DNA of 64,000 nt from Mermis nigrescens (taxonomy: Eukaryota > Nematoda > Enoplea > Mermithida > Mermithidae). The notes below the pieces were generated by a model. The model was given only the letters and a program-made list of their open reading frames with translations. It did not search any database and was not told where the DNA came from. The stretch's first letter is position 1, and every line of letters begins with the position of its first letter. The position numbers were made by a program, and so were the translations under genes. The stretch spans positions 1 to 64,000 of the forward strand of contig JAVLUZ010000229.1 in the NCBI GenBank assembly GCA_036768485.1, written 5' to 3'. Positions 20,379-32,313 of the stretch are shown one piece after another.

Positions 20379-21079
20379 TAGTACACTACTTTTAATTAGC
20401 GTGATTTCAGTACATCAGTCAGTAAACACAATCAGTAATATGCCACAATAATGACAACAGTCCAGGAACGCGGAAAACAATATTGTTCTTAACATCAGCA
20501 TTATCCTTTTTAAACAAGACAACCTTATTGACACCATCCATTTTCAAATTAAAACTCCATTAAGTTATTTCTTCTTAATGTGCAGTTCACTTATAATCAA
20601 GCACAAATATTTAACCAACGAATTCACATTGCAAATCCTCACTCAATCAATACACAAGCACAATGTGTTGTGACTTTTGAAATTGAAAACACCCAATTTT
20701 CAATTTTCAAATTGAAAATTGGATCAATTTTCAAATTGAAAATTGGGTGTTTGAATTTGCGATAAAGAAAATAATCAAAAGATAGTCACTTGGTTTATTT
20801 AAGCCGAGTAATAAAATAACGACCGTCCACCAATTCCAAACTAAACGCGACTAATCTGATCACTATGAAAAAGTTTTGAAAAATGAGCTTGCTAAGCGAG
20901 AGTTGTAAACCAAGAGAAACTTAAAGTTAAAACCTACTATTAAATTATTAAGAGACTTATAAAAGATTTTAAACTTTAAGAAAATGGAAAAGGCGGGATG
21001 TTGGTAAATTAGAAGGCAAAGTTTTTCGGCAAAAATTCAAAAACTTCACGCAAATATGAAATGTAAGGAACACTAACGC
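20379..21079. other. Spacer, no gene recognised
   Basis: AT-rich DNA. Apart from the palindrome at 20687-20752 I see nothing. The ORF at 20580-20765 is a by-product of that palindrome. Confidence 0.5.
20687..20752. other. 66-bp palindrome of AATTTTCAAATTGAAAATT modules
   Basis: Perfect 20-bp arms at 20687-20706 and 20733-20752 enclose 26 bp that are themselves self-complementary. It forms a long AT-rich hairpin. Confidence 0.9.
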
Positions 21080-22510
21080 TTCGATTTGGTTGTAAAATAA
21101 ATTTGTAGTATAGACTACATATTAACAACAAATGAATAGTGCAAACTTTACACAACTACTAGGTGTAGAGAATACTAACAGTTTACGGCTTATTAATGTA
21201 CATGATTACAATAAAGCTGCATATCTTTGTCGACTTCTGTGCACAGTAGTGTGATTGCTGGTTCATTTTAAACCACTTTTGCAGGCAATTTACATCAATT
21301 AAACGATAGCTCTCCATGTGCAGGATTTTGTGAAACATATTATAAACACGGCTAAGAAGGATTTAACTTTAATGCAACCCATTTAAGACAAAATTACATC
21401 TCTTCAATGATCTAAGGACACTTGAACATAATTTTTAAATCACTTTAGATTACTTTTGAGGGTAAACAAACTCACTTAATTGATGTCTCACATATGAATC
21501 CTTGAAAATTTCTTGACTTCAGTTACAAAGTCTCTGCAAGTCTATCGAATTAAGGTTAACACGTAATGTAAACTTTACACAAACACATAGCGTAAAGAAT
21601 ATTTTAGTCGGATTCGTAATTTTGATATTGCTCCCATATTACTTTCAACATTTATTTAAAAATGAGTCCATAATGTTTTAAAGACAATAAACATTAGGTT
21701 TAAACCACTTTGCAATACTGCTGAGTGTAAGCAAGCGCGCCCAACTGACGTATATATTTCATTCCCTGTAAATTTTTATATCTCAGGAAAAAATTTCGGA
21801 TTTTGCAATGCTCTAGAACAAAGGCTAACATGCAGTGTAAAAAATTACTCGGATATTATGATCAACATTCATGAAAAAATTATGTCTCTACAATGGTCTG
21901 AGGACATATAAACAATGAGTGTAAACTACTTTACATCACTGTTGGATGTAAACAAACGCACCTACGTGACGTCTCACATATGATCCTTTGAAAACTTCTA
22001 GACTCCAGGAAAAAATTAGGTTTCTGGAATGCTCAAAAACGAAGATAAATACATATGTAGTGTAAACTTCATGTAAACACCTAGTGTAAAAAAGATTTTA
22101 GTCAGATTCGTAATTTTGATATTGTTCCGATATTACGATTAATATTTATGAAAAAATTAAGTCTACATAATGTTCTATGATCAAACTAACAATTGGTGTA
22201 AACTACTTTACAACACCGTAGAGTGTAAACATATGTGCCAGACTGGCATATCAAATTTGGTTCCTGGTCCATTTCTAGACTTGATAAACGTGTCCCTGAC
22301 TCGTATCCGGAGAAGCAGGCAGAAAAAACAAGACAGAAACGCATTTTAGACTCCAAATTTTTGACTTTACACTCGCTAAATATTAATGTATAGACAATTT
22401 GCTTTGACATGCATCCGATATAAAGCACTTTATTTTTATTCTATTAGACTTATCCTGACTTCTGGACGGAGAAAGTGGCGAACAAAAAACGCAACAAAAA
22501 CGTATTTTCC
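21080..22510. repeat. Diverged tandem repeat, unit about 230-260 bp
   Basis: Units share GATTCGTAATTTTGATATTG (21617, 22106) or a variant near 21843, followed by ATTATGTCTCTACAATGGTCTGAGG-like sequence and GTGTAAACTACTTTACA-type motifs. The TGTAAA/TTTACA pairs form small inverted repeats within each unit. The block leads directly into the interspersed repeat copy 2. Confidence 0.65.
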
Positions 22511-22852
22511 ATCATTTAGAACACTGTAAACTTTAAAATTCCGTACCGAACTCCCCATTGAGTTTAAAGAAATTCGGTTTGGTACAATTTGTAGCTTTTA
22601 AATCGTAGTACATTCCTGTGTGCCAAAATTCTGTTGCAAAATTATTTGGCATGATTTATCAATCAAACTTCGGAAAAAACGTGTTTTTTAGCCCATTTTT
22701 TACCTCTGATTTCGAACTTTACACCCCCATAAATAACTCAATATTGCGTTTTTTTAAATGCGGTTTGCTGCGATGTTTAGCCCCTGTAAGGCACTTTATT
22801 AATGCTGTCTTCGATTTGCACTGACTCATAAGCGGAAAAATTTGGCAGAGAA

Positions 22853-23462
22853 ATCTTAGTTAAAATCCGTTTTTTTACACCATCCACTAGAGTGTAAACT
22901 TTAAACCCCAGGATCTAACTCACCATAGAGCATAGAAGACTTTGCTTATATGCAGAATGTAGCCCTTGATCCGCTCTACATTTCTGTCAGAAAACATTTT
23001 AAAAACCTTATAACCGGAGTTAGTATCGGACATAGGAAGGTTGAAAACTCGACCAAAAAGTGCTTTTTCACCCCCAGATTTTCGCACTCTTTACACTGCC
23101 GTTCGATAAATAATGCGAATTTCAAAAAACAAAAAAAGTGTCATCTGTAGAATTCATCCCTCTATTATCCTATTCTGTTCAATCCTTCGAGTCATCAATA
23201 CTCAGTTGTCCACATGCCGCAGTAAAAGGTCCCAAAATTTGTCCTATGTTATAACGTTACACAAAAACTTTACACCTTCTTTACACAGTCAATTTTGAGT
23301 TTCAAGAAAAACAAAAAAACACGGGCAGCGAATTTTTTTATTATCTTTCTTTTAAAAAAACCGCACCTTCCAGAAGTGTCCCGTTATAGCTGTTGGGGGG
23401 GGTGCCCAGGTGTTGGGGGTACCCAAGTATATTATAGGTAACGCGCTAACGCGCTACCTATG
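22853..23462. repeat. Long interspersed repeat, copy 2
   Basis: Near-identical to 1-610. It also ends in a hairpin: ATAGGTA (23434-23440), CGCG, CTAA, CGCG, TACCTAT (23455-23461). Upstream similarity cannot be compared because copy 1 is cut by the window edge; the tandem block at 21080-22510 may belong to the same element. Confidence 0.85.
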
Positions 23463-23695
23463 ATACCTTTATATGATAGTATTTGTGTGGAAGATAGCGT
23501 TTCTGTTTAGTTGTAATACGTTTTGACGATTCCGGCAAACATAACTTTTTGTAAAACCCTAATGGATGGCGTACACGCATCACTCTAACAGAAAAGAGAT
23601 GAGCGTAAAAATTATGTCGGAATTTGTATTGTAATCATGATATTCAGTACTGTGTGACATTTTTGCAATTAGTTACTTTAGAATGAAAAATCATA

Positions 23696-23870
23696 GTGGA
23701 CTTCTTAATATTAATAATTATAAATATTAATCAACTTTTATTAATATTAATAATCATTAATAATTATTTTAATATTAGTAATAATTATTCATATTAATTA
23801 ACTTTTATTACTATTAATAACTATTAATATTAATGATTCATAATTAATTTCAATATTAAAAATTGAAACA
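23696..23870. repeat. AT-rich (TTAATATTAATAAT)n low-complexity block
   Basis: Repeated ATTAAT and AATATTAATA words with many small palindromes. No coding content. Confidence 0.85.
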
Positions 23871-24959
23871 AGCTAGGTGTTCATAAACACACAGAATGAT
23901 TCTTTTAGCTGCCTGTATAGCTATATGTATACATAGATAGGTATTGGTACCATTGGCTTAGGTGTGAGCTACTGATTCTTAGGTTAGTTGTATGCATACA
24001 CATCTTTGTGTCAATCGTGTAAACTTCGGTACCAATCCCAAATATGATTTTAAGTCAAGATTAAAAGCATTTGAATTGCCCGCTACTTTTTTATATAGGT
24101 ATGTAGGTACTTGAGCGTATATTGCAAGGGAACAGAGCACATAATATTTTCTATTGAGTACAAAATCATTTGCAGAAACTTCGTTTTTGAACCAAAGCGT
24201 ATTAATTCCTAGAAAAGTTCTGTGAAACGTGTTGGAGAAATTAGCTGTGCTTCTAAAATCTTTTTATGAAGCAGATTTTTCGAGCGAAAATAAGTAAACA
24301 ATGTTTGAAATAACACTGGGTCCTCGGATACCATCAAGATCGATACTAGTGGTCGGAGATCTACTTCATCTAATTTTGAGGTTTTTTTTGTGGTCTCTGA
24401 TTGCTTACATGCGCTAGGGGTTCAAAAACAAAAAGAGAACATAAGAACCATACATGTTTTTGGGGCTGGCAGGTGTTTAAGGGATTTCACCCAGCCCCCC
24501 CCCCCACCCTAAAAATAGCCGCAACCCTCCCAAAATTGTCAATTTTTGTAAAAATTTGTGGCCTTTTAAGCATTTTTAGCTTATTTTTTGGCTCAAAACT
24601 CAAATGTTCGGCCATTTTTTGACTATATTTCGTTCAATTTACTTGATTTTTTATTTTTTCAAATTTTTTTATGTTCCTCTGTTCTAGAAGGAAGGAGCAT
24701 TGTCCAAAACGTCAAACGTGTAAGTCAAGGCAGACAATATAATATCATTTTAGTAGATAAACTAACTTCCACAAAAGCAGAATGTTTTAAGGAAATCACA
24801 GCATCGTCGTTGGCTGGAGCCATTAGAAGAAATTGAAAAAGAAAAAATTAAAAAAACTGCAGAATATGCTATATCATACAAAATTTCAGCTGTTCTAAAA
24901 ATAATACTTTACAGATATGTACTTAGTAAAATTTCAATTGTTATGGCAGAAGAAGTCTA
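23871..24959. other. Spacer, nothing firmly recognised
   Basis: Unique AT-rich DNA with a poly-C tract near 24500. The short frames at 24401-24836 have no recognisable features. Confidence 0.5.
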
Positions 24960-25440
24960 GCATGGCCGGACAAGGTCAGTCACACAGTTATTTGGCCTGA
25001 TATAAATACAGGCTCGCCCTGTGTCTACTGAGGCGACACAGAAACGGGCTCTTGTATTACCTTCGGGAGTTACTTAGGTACCTATGCTGCTCTCAGTGCT
25101 GACCAGGTTCCTAAAGTGCGTATTGCAATTCTAAACCCTTTGCCCCTTCTGACTTACGGCTTTGACTCCCTCAGTCCTAATATTGCTTGACCGCTTTCCA
25201 TCGGGAGTCTCAGCAGCTACATACGCCCTATGTTCTAGCTCTAGTACCTACCTAATCCTGGAATGCTCGTGAAGTCAGTTGACCTATGTATCTCAACCCC
25301 AGTCTCAAGTTGATTATTTAACTTGTTTTCAAACCAATAATCGCTTTCGGAAATGTTTTGGTTCCTGAAAATGTGTAGCACTCTGAAATTTGAAATCAAC
25401 AACAGCGAGCTCTCAACTGGGCAGTCATCATAAAAGATTA
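24960..25440 (-). repeat. Solo LTR-like copy related to R1 LTRs
   Basis: It shares landmarks and order with 10990-11595 and 52900-53400 (GGTACCTATG, GCTGACCAGGTTCC, TACGCCCTAT, GTCAGTTGACCTAT, GAGCTCTCAACTGGGCAGTC) but is more diverged. No gag is next to it, which fits a solo LTR. Confidence 0.55.
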
Positions 25441-27485
25441 AATATGATTTAAGCTATTTTTTCGTTGAGAGAAAGATAAGAGACTTTTCGAAAATAAAGT
25501 AAGAATCAGACCAAACATTATTTACCTTGCCAAATCGGTCAGAATAAAATATAAAATAAATCGTTGTGGCCACCCAACCTACCCTCAATGTATATTATCT
25601 CTGGGCGGTTATTTTTCCGCTAATCACTGACACTAATAACAAAAGCACGGCTGAAGCCGGTGCAAAACAAATAAAGGAAAGAACTGCTCCGTGGGGTAAA
25701 ACATACAACTCGGCCCAGACTCCAACTAACTCTACCAAACAAGGGCAGATACAGTGAAATGATGTCTAGTAGACATCGAAAACAAATTGAACAACGAGAA
25801 AAATTACGTTTTACCAAGTCATAAGACCAATGTATTTACAGCGGGAATGCACACAATTAATCTACTGATGTTAACATATACGTAACTCTGCTTTACTGGA
25901 CAAGTACCTAAAGGATTTTGAATTGAAAGATGGGGGTTAAATGAGAACTGAAGGCATAACCTCGAGCTAGCACATCACTAGGGTGGCTACTCGAATAGTT
26001 ATGAAAATAAAAATCAGAGCAAAAACCAAATTATCCCTCCTGTTACTAAGGGGTCACGCACCCTAGACTTACCAAGGTCTAGATCGAAAATCTATTCATT
26101 GGGGAGATGACAAAAATGAATAAAAATACATATTTCTGGTAGCCAAGAGCATGAGAATTTCAAAAATTTCAATAAGTTTGCACAAAACTGAAAACAATTG
26201 AAAAAAAAACGTATTTGAACATTCAAGAATGTGTAATAAATACAATCTGCAACATGTGTAACACATAATATAAAATCATGAAATCAAGCATTTCTAATCA
26301 AATATACATAGGTCAATACGTCTTGTTTTGCTCAATAAAGCATGTGTTGCAGTAAAAAAGAGGGTACTGGGAAGCTTGCCACATAAGAATTTATGGCCTT
26401 ACAGTAAACTGCAAAAAACAGGCAACTAGATCACGGATCTAGAGCTCGGTAAAAGTAGGGTTAAGCAGAAACTTGGAATTAATGTAATTTTAACATTATT
26501 TTAACATATCCGTTCATTTTTGATTCTTTAAATTTTGGCATTATCTTTCTTGGTAACCACCCCATCAGCAAACTCCTATGTAACGGAGACATAGGAGTAA
26601 ATTAAATAGAGTAAAAAATAAATTAAAAAAAGAGTAAAACATAAACTATGATAATCAGACTACAATAACCAGATATAACAACCCTTGGGACTTATCCAAA
26701 ACAATTGAATGACTCCCTTTAAATTTATCCTCCTTGGAGTCATGTTTTGTGTAAGTACATACATACATATACGTCTCATACCTACATGTGTACGTAATGT
26801 AATAAGATTTATTGTAAGTGAAAATACAAAAATTTACTAGTGACCAACGGTTGGATATTCATTTTTGTATGCTCCAGAAATCTGGAATACGTATATTCAT
26901 TCAATGTGCTAAAATGATTAATAACTTTATGCCCCAATTTAGCCTAATCATTCAACAGATCTTAATCCCACCACGATCCATCTTAGAAACGAAAATATTT
27001 TTCGGTCGAGTATTCATGAAACAAAAAGAGCAAAAAGTCTGTGTTATATTTCAGCAATGCACGGACGCAGGCTGATAGGTACATATTTATAGAACATTAG
27101 CATAAAAATTGCACATAATATTTTGCCATTATTGCTAAACTCGAATTGGTAGTCTTCTCGCAGATTTCTTTCAATTATGATATTCAAAAAAGTATCTATC
27201 ATTTGTAGCGAAAAGTAAGTAGGTTTTGACAGATATTGGATAAAATTGCATTAATTTTCTATGTAGTCTACAAACAGTAATCATGTGATGAATATTACGC
27301 TCAAAATCGCATAATTATGAGAATAGTCTTGGTACCTAAATACATATGTATTTATTCGAAATTTCGTTTACTGTCGGAGTGCATCTTATCATAGGTACAT
27401 AGGCGAATGCCTTCTCCATTTTTTTCCTTCATCACAAATTATTTAAATGTATATGCAACATTAGCCAGAATTTCCGCCAAAGGGG
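25441..27485. other. Spacer, nothing recognised
   Basis: About 2 kb of AT-rich DNA. Frames at 25566-25757, 25620-25817 and 26818-27075 show no domain features. Confidence 0.5.
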
Positions 27486-27489
27486 CAAG

Positions 27490-27725
27490 CACCAAACGTG
27501 GGCAGCAAGAAAAATTTCGGGGGCAAGATTTTTTGAAGGTAAAAAATGGCCTTAAAATGGTGGTATGGCGAAAAAACACCATTTTTTGACGTTTCTCATC
27601 GACCACTATCCATTGGCATCACAAAATTGCGAAAAAAACGAAAAGAATTTTCGGAACTTGAATTCTGGGTGGTTTTAGATTTCAGGGGGGGGGTATTTTG
27701 GGTTTCTGGGGGATGGCACACCCCC
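27490..27725 (-). mobile_element. GTGGGCAGC MITE copy, diverged
   Basis: Same order of motifs as the bounded copy at 63174-63426: CGTGGGCAGCAAG, TTTTTGAAGGT, ATGGCCTTAAAATGG, CACCATTTTTTGACGTTTCTCATC, CACTATCCATTGGCATCA and a G-rich end. Target duplication is not clear. ORFs across it are artefacts. Confidence 0.75.
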
Positions 27726-29614
27726 TTTCTGAATCTCCCTTATTTTTCTCATTATTTACAATTTAGTACAGCCATCTAGCTGGCTTATCAGGCAACTAAT
27801 GAATTTTTATTATTAAGAGCACTTATTGTTATAACAATTCCTAGGCGGCGCTAGAAGGTGGGCCAGCTTCTTTCCAAGGCAGACAAAATTCCTAGGATAC
27901 GTTTTTTTGTACATGACATAAATGGCAAAGGCTTGAAGAGTAAGTTACATAATAGGTATGGGTACACGTTTTACGAGCAAAGCACCTCCCGCTGGAGCTT
28001 TGTAAGCACTGCTAAACATGCAAAGGCCTACATGCAAATCATTGATATGGTCGGCTATAAGTAAATCATTGATGCCATTTACTAATGCCCCTACAAGACA
28101 CTGTAGAACAAACGCGGCAACTGTGTAGGTACTAAAACTATAATTAGCAGTAACTTTCAATGGAGCTTTAGTGTTAAAATAGATGAGCAGCATTTAGGCA
28201 TCGACAGATCAAGGAATGCATGGTTTTATGCATAACTTATTAAATTAACCTCGAATATGTAGGTTGGTATGTACATTTATAAATTGCAAATAATAATGCT
28301 CTCGTTTAAAAAATTTACATTTTGTTCAAAAAATAATTCACTGCTTTGTACTAGAAAATAAGAAAGCATATTTATTGAGAGTTCAAAATTGAAGACTATA
28401 GTGGAAATGCAGAAATAAACATTCATGAATTTTTTTACAAGTCAGTGAAAAATCTCGCGAACAAAATGTAAATTTTCAAATCCCCTGGCTTGCAATGGGC
28501 AGACTATGACTTGCTTCATTTTTACATGCAGCATGCAAGTTCCATGCGTAACAAGTACCTCACATACTTATTATTAACTGTCCTAATTCTTTACTCGCGC
28601 TATCAATGCCCATGCAACAAAATTCTTTAAAACGTGTTTCTTCGCATGCACTGCTTTAGCATTTTTAGCCTTTTTAATAGAAAAAACAAGGCAAGTCTGT
28701 AACAAGACGTTTGTCATGACATACAAGTATAGATATAAATAAAAAATTATTAAGGATACAAATAGCGTCCACTGGGTCAGTAGGCAACAAAGCTCGCTCC
28801 ATGACAAAATTAATTGTATGCGTTTGTCGAGGGAATTCTTAAGTTGGTCAGGAAAGCTGCAAATTTTGAATGCAATCAAGACTGTACTTCCGAAGTTTAT
28901 CTTTATCCATGCACAGTCCAGGGGAAACAATTAAAAGAGATATATAGCAAATAAGTTTGGGAGAGGGATTTATGTGTCAAGGAAATTGGAAATTGTTACA
29001 CCATGACTCGGAGAGCTTTTTGAATCAAAATTAGCCTCAAAAACCGGTACACATGCCGGAACAGCTTATGAATTATGAATTAGAAAATTGTTTATTTTCA
29101 TTAACTTTCATCTTTATTTTTCTCTTATTTTCCCCATAAGACTCTCCCATTTTTCCATTCTGAACAATTCGAACATCCTAGCCTCCATGTGCATATGTGG
29201 CTGGGACACATGGAAGAGGCACTCGAGCGATCTTTAGACCGCAGAATGAAAAAAAATGAATTTTTCCAGCTGAAAATTGAATATTTTCTTCGAAAGGGGC
29301 TTCAAAATGACGTCACTTTAGCGCTTATATCAGTTTTTGAGGTCATTTTGGTCCAAAGAAAGCTCCAACTCTTGACCCCCCCGACTGGCTGACCTCCCCA
29401 AATCCGTTATGCTCTGCATCTATGATTAGTAGGACTCAGGTAGGCCGTACAAAACATGTGTCTACATACAGCAACTTCTTCTCGAACTTCAAATAATTCT
29501 AAACTATTGCATTGTGCATCTTTTTAAAGCGGGTGTTTGAAAAAATACATAAATAAACTTCTCTGAGAACAAAATTGTGTGCAGTACACACATATGCACG
29601 TCAATGAGTAGTAA
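27726..29614. other. Spacer, nothing firmly recognised
   Basis: Mostly unique AT-rich DNA. The ORF at 29189-29392 and the 115-codon minus frame at 28583-28930 lack recognisable features. Confidence 0.5.
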
Positions 29615-29635
29615 GGCGTCTTGTATTGATTCATG

Positions 29636-30075
29636 GTTCAGTAAAGAACTTCGCAGAAGTTCTATAGAAGTTCAATAAATAAGTTTGATCGAAGTTCTAT
29701 AGAATACTGTCGAATTTCAAAGAAGTTCTATAGAAGATCGACAAAAGAACTTCAAAGAAGTTCTATAGAAGTTCAATAAGTCATCTCTGATGGAAGTTCT
29801 ATAGAAGACTGTCGAACTATAGAAGTTCGATAAAGAACTTCGAGAAGTTCAAGAAGTTCTGTAGAAGTCCGATAAATAAGTTTGATTGGAGTTCTATATA
29901 AGACTGTCGAACTTCAATAAGACGCTAATCAAAAATCGATGAATTTTCAAAAGAACTTCAATCAAATGCACATCGAAGTTCTTTGAACTTCAAAACGAAG
30001 CGCGACAAATCTTTAATTGAACTTTCAATGTTGTGAAAATCGAAGTTCGACAGATCTTATATAGATTTTCAACAA
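29636..30075. repeat. Subterminal GAAGTTCTATAGAAGTTC repeats, left arm
   Basis: A dense array of AGTTCTATAGAAGTTC-like units, many palindromic (GAACTTCTATAGAAGTTC is a perfect palindrome). It mirrors 37035-37590 in the right arm. Confidence 0.9.
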
Positions 30076-30145
30076 ATATACAAATTTAAGTTCTACAAGA
30101 CCAAAACAATGAGGTCATATAAACTATGTGTGAGCAAATAGCAAG

Positions 30146-30732
30146 CAGGCGCGGATTTATAGGTGGGGGCGGCCGCCGCCCCCTTGGCCAAAACTATTCG
30201 GCGAGATAAAGAATGGATATGCAATTAGTAATGATTTTTAGCCGTCAGTGACCATAATTTCTAAATTTTGCCAGCGCTACGCGCCGGATGATATCTATTG
30301 ATGAAATTTCTTAACTTTCTTGACGACCTGGAAGCCCATTTTCTGTTCTATTTTTGCATAGTTTTCTTCTATTTTCAATCGAAAATTTCGATGTTTCGCA
30401 TTAAATGCTATAAAAACAGGAAATAAAGCATTAAATCATGCTTCTAGACGTCTATTCGCCTTAATTTCACAAATTTTCCGGCACTATGCGCCAGAGTTTT
30501 GTAAAAGTCAAAGAAATTTAACGATTTTCCGCACAAAATTGTCAAAAATTCTAAAATTTTTCGAAAAATATTGCGTCAAAAGTGATTTTATGTAAAAGTA
30601 TACAATGTAAAACACAAACGAAAAAATGCTATTTCGTGCGTTAAGGGCAAATTTTCGGACCTATTTTTGACTGTTTTTGGAAAAGATGAGATACTGCCCC
30701 TCCCCCTTAGGAAAATCCTAGATCCGCCACTG
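30146..30732. mobile_element. hAT-type MITE with target duplication ATAGCAAG
   Basis: It starts CAGGCGCGGAT and ends ATCCGCCACTG, and is flanked by ATAGCAAG on both sides (30138-30145, 30733-30740). The opposite arm of the foldback element carries the uninterrupted site (near 36975-36985), which proves insertion. Related relics lie at 17757 and 18907. Confidence 0.92.
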
Positions 30733-31499
30733 ATAGCAAGGGTCACTTAAATTTTAATTAATAGGCATGCATGTACATAGGTAAAACAAAAGGACCTAAT
30801 ACATGCTTCATTGTTGAATAATAACCTGGAATTGTATTGATTTTCGGTAGCCCATTTCTGAGTCATGTGGGACAGACTATAATTAATGCATGCGCCTACA
30901 TAATTTATGCTCATCTTTGTTGGCAATACCATGACCTTGCACTCATCTGTTTAGCAACCCAAAGATGTTTTTCTATACGCACCTTCAAAACGTTCTCGCT
31001 CGAAAAAGATCTACAACTTGACTTGTTTTTAAATGAAATTACCAACATTGAATAAAATTGAAATTTGGAAATCCAGAAAGATATTTATTTGCAAGAAATG
31101 GAATAAGGCAAAGCTTTTTTGCAAGCATAAATCGATAAAATCAAAACTCACGCTTATGTTTAAATTGAGGTTTTTTAATCTGAAATTTAATATGTCATTT
31201 TCAACTAAACTTTACAGGTATCAATAAAGCAGCACAATTGTGATTTAAATTCTTGAATTAGTAAGAGTTATTTTTTCAATTTATAACGCTGCTTCGAATG
31301 AAGGAGCTCTTTTCTGATATTTAGTCTTAGCTTAATTTTATGATCCCTCAAAAAATAATTTAAGTTCGTTAACTTCAATTTTAAAATTTTACAACAATTT
31401 TAATTTTAAAAATTGTTTTCACATAGGTATATTATATTTTAAAAAATGTAACAACTTTGAAATTTGTATTGAAATTTTAATGTTAAATGCCTTTTAAAA

Positions 31500-32313
31500 T
31501 AGTTATTTTTTAATAAAGATGAAAACAACTGTGTATGGTATAGTTGGTTTTACGCAAGCTTGGTCATAAATTTTAAAACTATTCCCGGCAATGAGCTGGC
31601 AGATTGTAATATAGCATTGATCTGATCTGATATATAATTATCGTGACCCTCGACTCGGTGTCTGATTAAAATTATTAGAATTTATGCACGAAGTTAGTGA
31701 AACAGACTAGGTACCTACATACATAAGCTGACATGAGCTGTATAGATAATTAATGAGCACAGCTTCTTTTGCACATGAAGTATATCTGATTCGGCACTTT
31801 ACAGTATATATACAATGATAAAGCAGCATTCATTCATTCCCAGTGCTTAAAGTCGTTAGTGCTTAATAATGGGGTTAGGGTTGGCTGCAATGACAGAAAT
31901 CTATCCTACTGTAGTCCACGTATTTGGGATGAGGTCAACATCACAAACCTACTATAACATACATATGTACGAGTATATGTATGCAACTGTGCCGGAGTGC
32001 ATACATATGTATACATGTAGTGCACTCGGTGCAGGCAGGCCCATAATAAGGCATAAATTGTTTCATCCTGAGTGGAGAAAAAATCTGTTATTCTTCCTCA
32101 TAACAAAGTATGGTGGCATGGCCAAAAGGTATACTCTACGAGACGGAATTCCTGAATGAAATTAGGAAACTTTATTCAGGTAGCCAATTTTAATTAAATG
32201 ACTGAATTAGAAAAAGGATGGGTATACAATATGCGAGATAATTAAAAACAAGATGGAAAAATCGAATTTCTATTTCATTTGTCTCATGAACTAGGCGAAT
32301 TAAATTGAAATGA
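31500..32313. other. Unique centre of the foldback element, no gene recognised
   Basis: AT-rich sequence between the left arm and the internally duplicated segment. A 96-codon plus frame at 31869-32159 (MGLGLAAMTEIYPTVVH...) has no recognisable family. Confidence 0.4.
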
